A stretch of 64,000 nucleotides of DNA from Onishia taeanensis (GCF_013349955.1 NZ_JABVXC010000001.1:310001-374000), one strand, 5' to 3'. Positions 29,276 through 39,550 are shown, counted from the stretch's first letter. The notes: generated from the sequence alone by a model not told the origin. A program made the numbers and translations.

Positions 29276-30199
29276 ATGTCGCTCTCTTCCCGCCTGATGA
29301 CGCTGATCAAACCACTGATCGATCGCGATGGCTTCACCCAAAGCGAAGTGCCTGCGGTCTCGCTGATGGCCTGCCACCACCAGGTACCGCGCACCCCACT
29401 GGTGTACGAACCTAGCCTGGTGATCGTGATCCAGGGCCGCAAGATCGGCTATCTCGGTGACCGCGAGATTCACTACGACCCGGGCCAGTACCTGGTACAG
29501 ACTCTGCCACTGCCCTTCGAGTGCGAGACCTTTGCCTCACCCGACGCACCGCTGCTGGGGCTCTCCGTGCGCATCGATCCGGCGCTGCTCAGCGAGCTGG
29601 TACTCGAGATGACCGGCATTGAAACAGGGCTCGACACCGGGGTCGACGCCATATCGCCCTCAAACGAACCACTGCCGATGGCCTCGGTGGCGATGACCGC
29701 CAGCATGCAGGAAGCGGTCGTGCGGCTGCTGCGTGCCCTGAACGACCCGCTGGATGCACGCGTGATGGGCGAAGCCCGGGTGCGGGAAGTCATCTTCGAG
29801 GCCTTGAAGGGCGAACAGGGCGCGGCGCTGCGCGCGCTGGTGAATCATCAGGGTCACTATTCTCAGATCATCCAGGCACTGACCCAGATGCATGCCGACG
29901 TCACCCAGAATGCCTCGGTCGAGGTGCTGGCCCGGGACGCCCACATGAGCGTCTCGTCGTTCCATCAACACTTCAAGCAGGTGACCCGCGCCACGCCGCT
30001 GCAATACCTGAAGCGACTGCGCCTGATCAAGGCGCGCCAGCTACTGAGCCATGACGACCTGAACGTCAACCAGACCGCCGATGCGGTGGGCTATCGCAGC
30101 GTTGCCCAGTTCAGCCGCGACTACAAACGCACCTTCGGCGCCAGCCCCCTGCAGGATCGCCGCCAGAACCGCAGCCTGACCGATGCCGACGCCAGCTGA
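29276..30199 (+). CDS. AraC-family transcriptional regulator
   Basis: A 307-residue regulator with an N-terminal AraC_N cupin-type domain (VYEPSLVIVIQGRK at about 46, then LGDREIHYDPGQYLV) and two C-terminal helix-turn-helix motifs (SVEVLARDAHMSVSSFHQHFK and QTADAVGYRSVAQFSRDYKR). ATG 29276 has AGGA 7 nt upstream. It is divergent from the zinc alcohol dehydrogenase, the usual arrangement for an activator of that gene. Confidence 0.92.
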   Translation: MSLSSRLMTLIKPLIDRDGFTQSEVPAVSLMACHHQVPRTPLVYEPSLVIVIQGRKIGYLGDREIHYDPGQYLVQTLPLPFECETFASPDAPLLGLSVRIDPALLSELVLEMTGIETGLDTGVDAISPSNEPLPMASVAMTASMQEAVVRLLRALNDPLDARVMGEARVREVIFEALKGEQGAALRALVNHQGHYSQIIQALTQMHADVTQNASVEVLARDAHMSVSSFHQHFKQVTRATPLQYLKRLRLIKARQLLSHDDLNVNQTADAVGYRSVAQFSRDYKRTFGASPLQDRRQNRSLTDADAS

Positions 30200-30218
30200 T
30201 CGCTCACGGCGGCAGGCG

Positions 30219-30270
30219 CCGGCCCTGTCCACCGGCCCTGTCCACCAGCCCTATCCACCGGCCCTATCCT
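30219..30270. repeat. Four tandem 13-bp repeats
   Basis: CCGGCCCTGTCCA occurs twice, then CCAGCCCTATCCA and CCGGCCCTATCCT, without spacers. It begins 20 bp after the AraC-gene stop. The units do not form a terminator hairpin. Confidence 0.9.
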
Positions 30271-30362
30271 GGCTCGACCTGAGGTGACCGGGTCTGACTT
30301 GATCCCGGTCAGGGTCAGCGCCGAGCGCATCGGCTAGGCTGAGACCTGGTGACTATTTATAC

Positions 30363-30399
30363 CGCCCCAGTTATGCCGTCCCAGTTATGCCGTCCCAGG
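30363..30399. repeat. 14-bp repeats in the leader of the acyl-CoA synthetase/GNAT gene
   Basis: CGCCCCAGTTATGC, CGTCCCAGTTATGC and a partial CGTCCCAGG follow directly, ending 13 bp before the GTG start at 30413. The repeat covers the place where a ribosome site would normally be. Confidence 0.85.
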
Positions 30400-30412
30400 C
30401 TAATGCCAAAAA

Positions 30413-33157
30413 GTGAGCGCCGACGTGTCGATCCGCAATCTGGATGCCCTGTTCACCCCCTCTTCCATCGCCCTGATCGGCGCCAGCAACCACCAAAACT
30501 CGGTGGGTGCGGTGCTGGCCAAGAACCTCTATGAGGGCGGCTTCAAAGGGCCGGTGATGACCGTCAACCCGCATGAGACCGCAATCCGCTCGACCCTCAA
30601 CTACCGCTCGGTGGCCGAACTGCCGATCGCCCCGGACCTCGCCGTGATCTGCACCCCGCCGCACACGGTGGTGGAACTGGTCAGTGAACTTGGCGAGCGA
30701 GGCTGTCGCGCCGCGGTGGTGATCACGGCAGGCTTTGGTGAAGGCAACCATGCCGAGGGCCAGGCACTCAAGCAAGCGGTGCTGGACGCCGCACGGCCTC
30801 ACCAGATGCGCATCATCGGTCCCAACTGCCTGGGGATCATGGCGCCCCATGCCGGCATCAATGCCAGCTTCGCCCATATCGCAGCGCCCCCCGGCAACCT
30901 GGCCTTCGTCACCCAGTCCGGCGCGGTGGCCACCTCGGTACTCGACTGGGCCGTGAACCGCGGCATCGGCTTTTCGCACATGTCGTCACTAGGCGCGATG
31001 AGCGATGTCGACTTCGGCGACATGCTCTATTACCTGGCACTCGATCCGCACACCCACGCGATCCTGCTCTATGTCGAGGCGGTTAGCGAAGCCCGCAAGT
31101 TCCTCTCGGCGGCGCGCATGGCCTCGCGCAACAAGCCGGTCGTGGTGGTCAAGGCCGGTCGCAGCGACGACGGCGCCCGGGCGGCGTTATCGCATACCGG
31201 CGCCATGGCCGGCGCCGATGCGGTCTATGATGCCGCCTTCCGTCGCGCCGGCATGTTGAGAGTCAAGACACTCGATGAGCTGTTCCAGGCGGTGGGCACC
31301 CTGGCCTCCGGCACGCGGGTCAAGGGTGACCGGCTGGCGGTACTGACCAATGGCGGCGGCATCGGCGTACTGGCAGTGGACGAGCTTGCCGAGGACAACG
31401 GCCGGTTAGCCACGCTGTCCCCGGCGACCCTCGCCCACCTGGACACTCGCCTGCCGGCCACCTGGTCCCACGGCAACCCGGTGGATATCCTTGGCGACGC
31501 TCCGGGTGAGCGCTATGTGGTGGCGCTGGAGGCGCTGATCGAGGCCGATGACGCCGACGCCATCCTGATCATCAACTGCCCGACCGCGGTAGCCGACAGT
31601 TTTGAGGCCGCCCAGGCGGTGATCAACACCCTGGATGCCCGTCACCTACCGGTACTCAATTGCTGGTTGGGCGAAGCCGCTGGCGCCAAGGCACGCCGGC
31701 TCTTCGCCGACCGGCACCTGCCCTTCTATGACACGCCCGAGCAGGCGGTGCAGGCCTTCGGCCACCTGTGGCAGCACCATCGCAACCAAGAACTGCTGAT
31801 GGAAACGCCCCCGGCGGTGACGGACCTACCCGAGGACGCGCCGACCAAGGCCAATGCGATCATCGACAGGGTACTCGTCGAGGGCCGCGAGGTGCTTACC
31901 GAACCCGAAGCCAGCGCCCTGCTGGCCGCGTTCGGGGTGCCGGTGGTGCCCGCCCGCCAAGCCCGGGACGGCGAAGAGGCCGCCCGCTTCGCCGCCGAGC
32001 TGGGCGTCCCCGCGGTGGTGAAGATTCTGTCGCAGGACATCAGCCACAAGTCCGATGTGGGCGGCGTAAAAATAGACCTGACCTCCCGAGAGGCCGTGCG
32101 CCAGGCCACCGACGATATGCTGGGCCGGGTACGTCAGTCACACCCCGAGGCACGCATCGACGGGGTCAACGTGCAGCCGATGATCCGCCGTCCCGGTGCC
32201 TTCGAGTTGATCCTGGGCGTCGCCGAAGACCCGATCTTCGGCCCGGTGATGCTGTTTGGCCAGGGAGGCACAGGCGTGGAAGTGATCGGCGACCGGGTTA
32301 TCGGTCTGCCGCCGCTGAATCCCTTGCTGGCACGAGACATGATCCAGCGCACCCGGGTATCGCGGCTGCTCGAGGGCTATCGCGATCGCCCCGCCGTGGA
32401 TATCGAGGCCATCGTGTTGGCGCTGGTCAAGCTATCTCAGCTCGTCGCCTGCCTGCCGCGGGTGGTGTCGCTGGACATCAACCCGCTGCTGGCCGATGCC
32501 AGCGGCGTGATCGCCCTGGATGCCCGGGTCGTGGTGCGCAATGCCAGCAAGCCCCGGGTACCAATGACCATTCGCCCCTATCCACGGGAGCTCGCACACG
32601 ACATCGTCACCCAGACCGGCCAGCACTACCGCCTGCGACCGATCCGCCCCGAGGACGAAGACGCCCTGGTGGAGATGCTCAGGCGCTCCGACCGCAGCGA
32701 TATCCGGCTTCGCTTCTTCGCCGCGATCAAGCGCTTCGACCATGCCTTCGCCGCCCGCCTGACGCAGCTCGACTACGAGCGCGAAATGGCCTTCATCGCC
32801 CAGCCTCAAAACGCCGATAGCATTCTCGGCGCCGTTCATCTGATCGCCGAGCCCAATCAGGAGCGCGCCGAATTCGCGGTAATGGTCAGAAGCGACATGA
32901 AGCAGTCGGGGCTGGGCTACTGCCTGATGCAGGCGATGCTCGACCACGCAAAACGCATGGGTATCAGCTGGGTAGAGGGCGAGGTAATGCTGGAAAACGC
33001 AGCCATGCGCAGCATGGCCAGGGAGCTCGGCTTCAAGGAACAGACGTTGGACCCCGGAACCGACTCGGTGACCATCCTGCTCAAGCTCGATCACGGCGCA
33101 GACGACGGCTCCGACGTTGGCAAGGACGTTGGCAAGACCACTGCCCCGGAAGGCTAA
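30413..33157 (+). CDS. Acyl-CoA synthetase (NDP-forming)/GNAT fusion, PatZ-like protein acetyltransferase
   Basis: A 914-residue protein with the order CoA-binding (IALIGASNHQNSVG, residues 16-29), succinyl-CoA-ligase-like flavodoxin domain (GPNCLGIMAP; SHTGAMAG), ATP-grasp (about 490-715) and a C-terminal GNAT domain (about 730-900, RPIRPEDEDALVEML). This matches E. coli PatZ/YfiQ, which acetylates lysines of metabolic enzymes such as acetyl-CoA synthetase. The synthetase half is often inactive in this family; I did not establish whether its active-site His is retained. The start is GTG with only a distant AGG. The last residues include a 12-bp internal duplication (DVGKDVGK). Confidence 0.88.
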   Translation: MSADVSIRNLDALFTPSSIALIGASNHQNSVGAVLAKNLYEGGFKGPVMTVNPHETAIRSTLNYRSVAELPIAPDLAVICTPPHTVVELVSELGERGCRAAVVITAGFGEGNHAEGQALKQAVLDAARPHQMRIIGPNCLGIMAPHAGINASFAHIAAPPGNLAFVTQSGAVATSVLDWAVNRGIGFSHMSSLGAMSDVDFGDMLYYLALDPHTHAILLYVEAVSEARKFLSAARMASRNKPVVVVKAGRSDDGARAALSHTGAMAGADAVYDAAFRRAGMLRVKTLDELFQAVGTLASGTRVKGDRLAVLTNGGGIGVLAVDELAEDNGRLATLSPATLAHLDTRLPATWSHGNPVDILGDAPGERYVVALEALIEADDADAILIINCPTAVADSFEAAQAVINTLDARHLPVLNCWLGEAAGAKARRLFADRHLPFYDTPEQAVQAFGHLWQHHRNQELLMETPPAVTDLPEDAPTKANAIIDRVLVEGREVLTEPEASALLAAFGVPVVPARQARDGEEAARFAAELGVPAVVKILSQDISHKSDVGGVKIDLTSREAVRQATDDMLGRVRQSHPEARIDGVNVQPMIRRPGAFELILGVAEDPIFGPVMLFGQGGTGVEVIGDRVIGLPPLNPLLARDMIQRTRVSRLLEGYRDRPAVDIEAIVLALVKLSQLVACLPRVVSLDINPLLADASGVIALDARVVVRNASKPRVPMTIRPYPRELAHDIVTQTGQHYRLRPIRPEDEDALVEMLRRSDRSDIRLRFFAAIKRFDHAFAARLTQLDYEREMAFIAQPQNADSILGAVHLIAEPNQERAEFAVMVRSDMKQSGLGYCLMQAMLDHAKRMGISWVEGEVMLENAAMRSMARELGFKEQTLDPGTDSVTILLKLDHGADDGSDVGKDVGKTTAPEG

Positions 33158-33290
33158 GCGAGGGCTCTCCTAACGGTTACGAGCATGGTACCGGGAACGA
33201 TTCCAAGCACGATTCCGAGGGCGGGGCTCGGCCACAGACACCGCCCCCACCCATGCGGAGTGAGCCAAACCCGACTTAACGCGCCGCTGG

Positions 33291-33566
33291 CTACCCATCC
33301 TCGTGGATGTCGGGAATACGCTGCAAATGCAGATGGCGCGCCAGACGAATCGCCGGGCGCACCAGGAACTGAAAACTGCCGATGATGAACATCCAGATCG
33401 CCAGATGCTCCTGCTCGGGATACAGGAACAGAATGCTGCCCGCCAGAAACCACAGCGCAATCAACACGTCGTTGAAGATGCTCAACGCCTCGTAGCGCTG
33501 GCGGATAATCAGTTCCTCATGGCCCAGATGCAGGGTAAGCGAGTTTTCGGGTCGTTGCTGGGCCAT
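33291..33566 (-). CDS. YrhK-like membrane protein
   Basis: A 91-residue protein with the YrhK domain pattern: an N-terminal HEELIIRQRYEALS, then two helices (LIALWFLAGSILFL; AIWMFIIGSFQFLVRPAIRLAR). Function is unknown. ATG 33566 has AGGAGG 5 nt upstream. A 12-bp imperfect duplication (33197-33220) lies downstream in the 133-bp gap to the preceding gene. Confidence 0.85.
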   Translation of the reverse strand: MAQQRPENSLTLHLGHEELIIRQRYEALSIFNDVLIALWFLAGSILFLYPEQEHLAIWMFIIGSFQFLVRPAIRLARHLHLQRIPDIHEDG

Positions 33567-33645
33567 GCGCGCCTCCTGATAACTATCGTGTAATCGTCAT
33601 CAAACCGTGTGTGAAGGTACTGACAATCGACTGAGGGTTCCGTGC

Positions 33646-35037
33646 CTAACGGCTGACCCGCCGAGCGCGGAAAGAACGCCCCTTGAGCTTGCCATTGGCG
33701 AGCTGGTCGAGAGCCGCCTGGGCCTGTTCGCGGCGAACGGCAACGAAAGTGCTGCGATCCAGCACCTTGATCTTGCCGACCGCATCCCCGGACAAACCGC
33801 CCTCGCCGGTCAGGGCACCGAGGATATCGCCGGGGCGCACCTTCTGCTTGCGCCCGCCGTCGATCTGCAACGTGACCATCGGCGGCGCTGGGGGCGTCTC
33901 AGCAAGCGCCTGGCGAGACGGCAGCGCCTCAGGCGCAAAGGCCTCACCCAGGCGCTCGCCAAGCTTCTCGAGGCGAAAGGCCTCCTTCGGGCCATAGAGG
34001 GTGCAGGCCATGCCGCTGCTCCCGGCCCGGCCCGTTCGGCCGATACGGTGCACGTGCACCTCGAGTTCGCGGGCGATACCGTAGTTGAAGACCGCATCCA
34101 GGGCATCGATATCCAGGCCGCGAGCGGCCACGTCGGTAGCAACCAGGATCGAGGCGCTCTGGTTGGCGAACAGCACCAGGGTGCGATCCCGGTCGCGCTG
34201 CTCGAGATCCCCGTGCAAGGCCAGGGCGCTGAAGCCGTGCTCGCAAAGCGCTTCGGCCACTTCACGCGTCTCGCGCTTGGTGTTGCAGAACACCACGCTG
34301 GTGGCGGGTCGGTGAGTCAGCAGCAAGAGACGCAGGGCCTCGAAGCGTGCATTCTCGTCGGCTACCTGGAAGAAGTGCTGCCGGATACTGGCGCTATCGT
34401 GGGTCGACTCGACCTCAACGGTGACCGGCCCGCGCATCAGCGACTCGGCGATCGGGCGAATGGCATCGGTATAGGTGGCGCTGAACAGCAGCGTCTGGCG
34501 CTCCTCAGGCGTGACGCCGATGATCGCCTCCAGGGCTTCCTTGAAGCCCATGTCAAGCATGCGATCGGCTTCATCGAGCACCAGGGTCGAGAGCGCATCG
34601 AGGGACAGGGTGCCCTTGCGCAGATGTTCTTCGACCCGGCCGGGCGTGCCGACGACCAGATGGGCGCCGTGTTCCAGCGAGCCTCGCTGCGGGCCGAAGG
34701 GAGCCCCCCCGCACAGGGTCAGCACCTTGACGTTAGGCAGCGCGCGGGCCAGGCGGCGCAGCTCGCCGGCCACCTGGTCGGCAAGCTCACGGGTCGGGCA
34801 CAGCACCAGTCCCTGGACATCCAGACGCGTGAGATCGAGTCTCGATAAAAGCCCCAGACCGAAGGCCGCGGTCTTCCCCGAGCCGGTCTTGCCGCGCCCG
34901 ATCACGTCGCGGCCATCGAGCATCGGCGGCAGGCTCTGGGCCTGAATCGGCGTCATGGAGTGGTAGCCCAGCGCGTCGAGATTGGTCAGCAGCGCATCGG
35001 CCAGTGGCAGGCACGCGAAGGAGGTAGCATCAGACAC
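33646..35037 (-). CDS. dbpA: ATP-dependent RNA helicase DbpA
   Basis: DbpA is a DEAD-box helicase activated by hairpin 92 of 23S rRNA and acts in large-subunit assembly. The 463-residue protein (E. coli 457) has TPIQAQSLP, RGKTGSGKTAAFGL, DEAD in LVLDEADRMLD, FSATY, and HRIGRTGRAG, then the DbpA C-terminal RNA-binding domain from about 385 (IDGGRKQKVRPGDILGALTG). The start is GTG 35037 with AAGGA 9 nt upstream; no ATG fits. It is divergent from yeeN. Confidence 0.93.
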   Translation of the reverse strand: MSDATSFACLPLADALLTNLDALGYHSMTPIQAQSLPPMLDGRDVIGRGKTGSGKTAAFGLGLLSRLDLTRLDVQGLVLCPTRELADQVAGELRRLARALPNVKVLTLCGGAPFGPQRGSLEHGAHLVVGTPGRVEEHLRKGTLSLDALSTLVLDEADRMLDMGFKEALEAIIGVTPEERQTLLFSATYTDAIRPIAESLMRGPVTVEVESTHDSASIRQHFFQVADENARFEALRLLLLTHRPATSVVFCNTKRETREVAEALCEHGFSALALHGDLEQRDRDRTLVLFANQSASILVATDVAARGLDIDALDAVFNYGIARELEVHVHRIGRTGRAGSSGMACTLYGPKEAFRLEKLGERLGEAFAPEALPSRQALAETPPAPPMVTLQIDGGRKQKVRPGDILGALTGEGGLSGDAVGKIKVLDRSTFVAVRREQAQAALDQLANGKLKGRSFRARRVSR

Positions 35038-35205
35038 GGTGGGGGATCCTTGGCAGCGGGAAAAAGCGAGGACGGGCAGGATACCAGACCCTTGGCGTGA
35101 TCGTCTGGAAACCGCGCGGCATCTTACGCTAACAAATACCCCTGTTACCGATTTCGGTTGTTCAGTAAGATTTCCGCTTCGATCACGACGCAACAGGATG
35201 ACACG

Positions 35206-35922
35206 ATGGGCAGGGCCTTCCAGAACCGCAAGGAATCCATGGCCAAGACGGCCGATGCGAAAACCAAGGTCTACAGCAAGTACGGCCGTGAGATTTACGT
35301 GGTGGCCAAGTCGGGCGGCACCGACCCCAGCAGCAACCTGACGCTGCGCGGCCTGATCGAGCGTGCCAAGAAGGATCAGGTGCCTTCGCACGTGATCGAC
35401 AAGGCGCTGGACAAGGCCGCCGGCGCCGGTGGCGAGGACTTCTCGCCGGCCCGTTACGAAGGCTTCGGCCCGGCCAGTTGCATGATCATTGTCGAGTGCC
35501 TGACCGATAACCCCAACCGCACCTTCGGCGACGTGCGCAACGCCTTCAACAAGGGCAAGGGCAAGATCGGCACGCCGGGCAGCGTCAGCCATATGTTCGA
35601 CCACTGTGCGATCCTGCGCTTTGTCGGCGAGGACGAAGAGGACGTGCTGGAGTCACTGATGGGAGCCGATGTCGATGTCACCGACATCGAGAACGAGGAC
35701 GGCCACATCACCGTTTTTGCGCCGCATACCGAGTATGCCAAGGCCAAGCAGGCGCTGATCGACGCTTACGGCGAGCTGGACTTCGAAGTCGACGAAATTC
35801 AGTTCCTGCCCCAGACCCATACCCCGGTCGAGGGCGATGACGTGGCACCGTTCGAGAAACTTCTCGATATGCTCAACGACCTGGACGACGTACAGAACGT
35901 CTACCACAACGCCGAGCTGTAA
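35206..35922 (+). CDS. yeeN: YebC/PmpR-family protein, YeeN type
   Basis: A 238-residue protein, the same length as E. coli YeeN and sharing its pattern [32 protein letters not shown] and the C-terminal [11 protein letters not shown]. YebC-family proteins were described as DNA-binding regulators and more recently as ribosome-associated factors relieving proline-linked stalling. ATG 35206 has AGGA 8 nt upstream. It is separated from dbpA by a short divergent promoter region. Confidence 0.92.
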   Translation: MGRAFQNRKESMAKTADAKTKVYSKYGREIYVVAKSGGTDPSSNLTLRGLIERAKKDQVPSHVIDKALDKAAGAGGEDFSPARYEGFGPASCMIIVECLTDNPNRTFGDVRNAFNKGKGKIGTPGSVSHMFDHCAILRFVGEDEEDVLESLMGADVDVTDIENEDGHITVFAPHTEYAKAKQALIDAYGELDFEVDEIQFLPQTHTPVEGDDVAPFEKLLDMLNDLDDVQNVYHNAEL

Positions 35923-36023
35923 GCCTACCGCGCCGGGCTCACTCACAGCCCGGCGCACGCCCCTATCTCCGCCTGTTCCTTTGGCACCCAGCGGGCATGA
36001 CGCCGGCCAGCCAGCATGCTGAA

Positions 36024-36057
36024 CTAGTCAATATTGAGAGCTAGTCAATATTGAGAG
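36024..36057. repeat. 17-bp tandem duplication at the end of the PAS sensor gene
   Basis: CTAGTCAATATTGAGAG is repeated exactly (36024-36040, 36041-36057) and a third CTAG begins at 36058, forming the sensor gene's TAG stop on the minus strand. The duplication therefore adjoins the stop codon. Confidence 0.92.
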
Positions 36058-37788
36058 CTAGGCAATCTCGCGAAACAGGATCACGTAGCGCCTCCTTTGG
36101 TCACGAATGACGCCATTCGCCGTGACCCGCACCGACCGCAACTCCCCATCACGCCGCTCAAACTGACACGCCTTTTCCCAGCGCTTGTCCTGATCTAGCG
36201 TGGCGACCAGATCGGGATGCACCATCAGAAACAGCCGCATGGCCGAACGGGCCTCTTCCTCCGGGAAGCCGCTCATCTCAGCAAAGGCGCTGTTGGCGAT
36301 CAGCACCCGCTGCTGCTCGTCGAGCACGATGGCCGCAGCGCGGGTCTCGGCAAGCGCCTCCTTGGTCAGGTCAAGCTCCGTCTCGATCTGTTCGAGGTCG
36401 GTGATATCGGTGGCGATGCCGCCGATCAGGTAAGGCGCGCCGTGATCATCGATGATCGGGTACTTGCTGAACAGAAAGCTCCGTATACCCGAAGGTGTGG
36501 TGAGCACCTGCTTGTATTTGACCGGCTCACAGCTAAGCAGCACGTGACGATCCATCGCCAGCGCATATTCCATGATCTCGTGGTCGAGCACTTCCCACAT
36601 CGGCCGCCCCAACAGCTGTTGCGGCGTAGTGTTCAAGGCCTTGGCATATTGCTGGTTAACCAGGCAATAGCTGTGGTCCAGGTCTTTGAGAAAGATCAGG
36701 TCGGGGGAATGCTCGATGATGCCGGCCAGATACTTGTCGCGCTCGTGGATACGCCGCAGGATCTCCTCGAAGGCCCGACCGACTCGGTTAACCTCCTCGA
36801 AGTGGCCGTCCTTGAAGGGCTTGGGCGCCCCGCTATCAGGCACCTGCTCAGCGTAGCGGGTCAGACTGCCCAGCGCGCTGGACGTCAGCCGGTTGACCAC
36901 CAACATCATGATGACGCCGAGCGCTACCACCATCAGGGTGGCATATACCAGATTGGCGCTATAAAGGTCGCGCAAGGCATGGTAGCTATCGCTGGGCAGC
37001 ACCGTGAGGAGCCGGTAGTCCCCACTCCTGCCGACCTTCAGTACATGCTCGCGCAAAATGCCCGCCGGGGTGATAAGCACCTCATCATCGGAGGCTTTCA
37101 GGGCCTTGAGCTGCTGCAAGGCATTCGCACCACTCTCCAGCGAATCGAGGACCGTGCCCTTGTGACTCAACGCAATCGCACGGGCGCCGAACATCGACTG
37201 TAGTTCGTTGAGAATCCAGAAGTTGTCGTTGAGCAGCACGAAGGTATGCAAGCGGCCAACCACCTCGCCAAGCAGTGGCTCGACCACCGGCAGCGTGAGC
37301 CGCAGCAGGCTATAGTGCTTCTGTTGAGCATTAGCCCCGATATCGGCGTCGACGGTGACCCAACTGCCCATCCTCGACTCTGAACGACTCAGCGCCTCAA
37401 GCGGCAGTTTCAGGTTCTGCAGGCTGGCGTTGGGGGCTACCTGAAATTGGCCATCGTGTTCTACCACCATGGCATCGATATAGCGCGAAGAGCTGTCCTG
37501 CATCAGTCCCTGCAAGGCTTGGCCCAGCAGCGCGTTATCGTCAAGCATCAGGGCCCGCTCAAGCGCCGCGGACTGGCTGACCTTCTCGCTGTACTGACGG
37601 ATATTGCGGAAATGACCCTCGACAACGCTATCCAGCATGCGCTGGTCGCTAGCATGCGCATGCTCCGCCTCATGCTGCAGCGCGCGCTCCGCTCCCAGAT
37701 AAGCGGTCGCCAGCAAGGTCAGCGACACACCCGCAAGCATCGCCAGCACCAGCGCCAGCAACAGCCGCGAGAAACGCCAGGTCCTCAC
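36058..37788 (-). CDS. Membrane PAS-domain sensor without an output domain
   Basis: A 576-residue protein: transmembrane helix (about 8-30), a periplasmic region to about 275, second helix (LVYATLMVVALGVIMMLVV), a HAMP-like linker, and two PAS domains (about 355-470, SPDLIFLKDLDHSYCLVNQQ; 485-576, AAAIVLDEQQRVLIANSAF). It ends 2-3 residues after the second PAS (VILFREIA). No kinase, GGDEF, EAL or methyl-accepting region follows. It may signal through a partner, for example the cyclase next door, or have lost a domain. The stop abuts a 17-bp duplication. Confidence 0.82.
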   Translation of the reverse strand: MRTWRFSRLLLALVLAMLAGVSLTLLATAYLGAERALQHEAEHAHASDQRMLDSVVEGHFRNIRQYSEKVSQSAALERALMLDDNALLGQALQGLMQDSSSRYIDAMVVEHDGQFQVAPNASLQNLKLPLEALSRSESRMGSWVTVDADIGANAQQKHYSLLRLTLPVVEPLLGEVVGRLHTFVLLNDNFWILNELQSMFGARAIALSHKGTVLDSLESGANALQQLKALKASDDEVLITPAGILREHVLKVGRSGDYRLLTVLPSDSYHALRDLYSANLVYATLMVVALGVIMMLVVNRLTSSALGSLTRYAEQVPDSGAPKPFKDGHFEEVNRVGRAFEEILRRIHERDKYLAGIIEHSPDLIFLKDLDHSYCLVNQQYAKALNTTPQQLLGRPMWEVLDHEIMEYALAMDRHVLLSCEPVKYKQVLTTPSGIRSFLFSKYPIIDDHGAPYLIGGIATDITDLEQIETELDLTKEALAETRAAAIVLDEQQRVLIANSAFAEMSGFPEEEARSAMRLFLMVHPDLVATLDQDKRWEKACQFERRDGELRSVRVTANGVIRDQRRRYVILFREIA

Positions 37789-38060
37789 TCGGGGGCTCCT
37801 GCGGCATGCTCGCTCGCCACGGCGTCATCGCCGTTGCTAAGGCGAAACGCCGGGCGTGCGAAATACCTGAGTACCTCGGGAGACACCGCGCAGCGCGCGC
37901 CACGATTCCTGTAGTAAATGAGTGACATGCGAGCCTGCTAGGTAGCGACATGAAATCGTGCGGTGGCCTAGTGCACAGCTATTGAGGGTGTACGTCTCTA
38001 CCCACCTCAAGCAAGACAGAACCCCTCAGCGCCGAGCACGATTGTTTGGCGAAGCTGCGC

Positions 38061-39371
38061 TCAACTTACGCATCTCTTGACGGCGTACATATCGGTATCG
38101 GCATGACGGAACAGCTGCCGGCGATCACTCCCCTGCTCGGGGTAGAGCGCGGTGCCAATGCTCACCGTTATATCGACCTCGAGCAGTTGACCGCCCAGGC
38201 AAAAAGGCTCAGCAAGCGCCGCACGAATCTTGTCCGCCACGACGATGACGGCGGCCTGGTCTGCGATACCGGTCAGCAGCACCGTGAACTCATCACCGCC
38301 CATGCGCCCCACCATGTCCGACTCGCGCACGGCACCTTCGAGGCGGCGAGCCACCTCGCAAAGCAGTTCATCGCCCGCCTCGTGACCCAGGGTGTCATTG
38401 ATGCCCTTGAAGCCATTCAGATCCAAATAAAGGAGCGCCAAATGCTCGCGCGAGCGATAGGCACGCTTCAAGCACATGTCGAAATGCTGATTGAAAAGCA
38501 TGCGGTTGGGCAGCTCGGTCAGCGGATCATGACGCGCCATGTGTTCAAGGCGGGCCTCTGTCTGCTTGCGCGAGATAGCGGCGGCGACCTGAGTGGACAC
38601 GAACTGCAAGAGCGCTTTTCCCTCTTCAGTGTAGCGAATGCCATCGGTATAGCTCTGCATGACCACGGCACCGATCACCCCCGCCTGAGAAATCAGCGGC
38701 ACGCCCAGCCAGTCGACCCATTCCTGGCCCTGCGCCTCGGCCTGCTCAGCGGTGATCAATAACGCCTGGCCAAGGTGAATGACGTCATAGAGAGGGGTGC
38801 CGGGTGCGAGCGGCTGCGATGCTGGCAAAGGCACACGCTCATCGATGTAATAAGGGAAGCTCAGCCAGCCCTTTGCCGCATCGAACAGAACCACCTGGAA
38901 GTTGTCTGCCGGCAGCAGTTCGCCAATCACCCGGTGAATCTGCCGGTAGAGATCGACCAGGCCATCGGTCTGATACGCCGCTTCGGAAATCCGGTAGATC
39001 GCCTGCTGCACGCGCTCCGCTCGCTTGATCTCGGTGATGTCTCGCGCCACCGCCAAACGAATGCGCTCTTCCTCCAGCCAACGCGCCGTCCACATGATAT
39101 CGACGGCATGCCCATCCCTGTGGATGTAGCGGTTCTCGAAATGCATCTTGAGCTGGCCTTCCATCACCTCGGCGGCGGTCGCCAGCGTGCGTTGCCGGTC
39201 GTCCGGATGAACCAGGTCGATCATGGCCGTGCCAATCAATTCCTGCTGGGAGTAGCCAAGAATGCGCTCGCAGGCGGAGCTGATGAAAACGAAACGCCCC
39301 TCGACATCGACCGCACAGACTGCGTCAGGCAATAGATCCAGCAGTTTGTCGAGAAGCAGCTCTGAATTCAT
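38061..39371 (-). CDS. Cytosolic PAS-GAF-GGDEF diguanylate cyclase
   Basis: A 436-residue protein without membrane helices. PAS covers about 10-120 (VCAVDVEGRFVFISSACERILGYS), GAF about 135-270, and GGDEF about 275-435 with MGGDEF and the inhibitory RxxD site (RESD, nine residues before GG). It should make c-di-GMP with product feedback, unlike the cyclase at 20430. AGGA lies 10 nt before ATG 39371. It is divergent from the second mltF-like gene, 179 bp away. Confidence 0.9.
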   Translation of the reverse strand: MNSELLLDKLLDLLPDAVCAVDVEGRFVFISSACERILGYSQQELIGTAMIDLVHPDDRQRTLATAAEVMEGQLKMHFENRYIHRDGHAVDIMWTARWLEEERIRLAVARDITEIKRAERVQQAIYRISEAAYQTDGLVDLYRQIHRVIGELLPADNFQVVLFDAAKGWLSFPYYIDERVPLPASQPLAPGTPLYDVIHLGQALLITAEQAEAQGQEWVDWLGVPLISQAGVIGAVVMQSYTDGIRYTEEGKALLQFVSTQVAAAISRKQTEARLEHMARHDPLTELPNRMLFNQHFDMCLKRAYRSREHLALLYLDLNGFKGINDTLGHEAGDELLCEVARRLEGAVRESDMVGRMGGDEFTVLLTGIADQAAVIVVADKIRAALAEPFCLGGQLLEVDITVSIGTALYPEQGSDRRQLFRHADTDMYAVKRCVS

Positions 39372-39550
39372 ATCGTCTCAATCCTAGGTCAGCAAGGCAG
39401 GCTTGAGCAGTCACGATTCGTTGCACGGCACTCAGGCAAGCCGCCGTTGAGAAGGCAGCGGCGTTAGGCTGTTAATGTAAAAGACTTCTCCCAGGTATTC
39501 GAATGATTGTGCGTTTTCCATACGAATATCATCGGCTAAGGAGCAACCTA

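Noticed and set aside
30413..33157. Acetate-CoA ligase (ADP-forming) as the main function of this gene
   Set aside because: The C-terminal GNAT domain fused to the synthetase part matches PatZ-type acetyltransferases better; the ligase activity may be absent.
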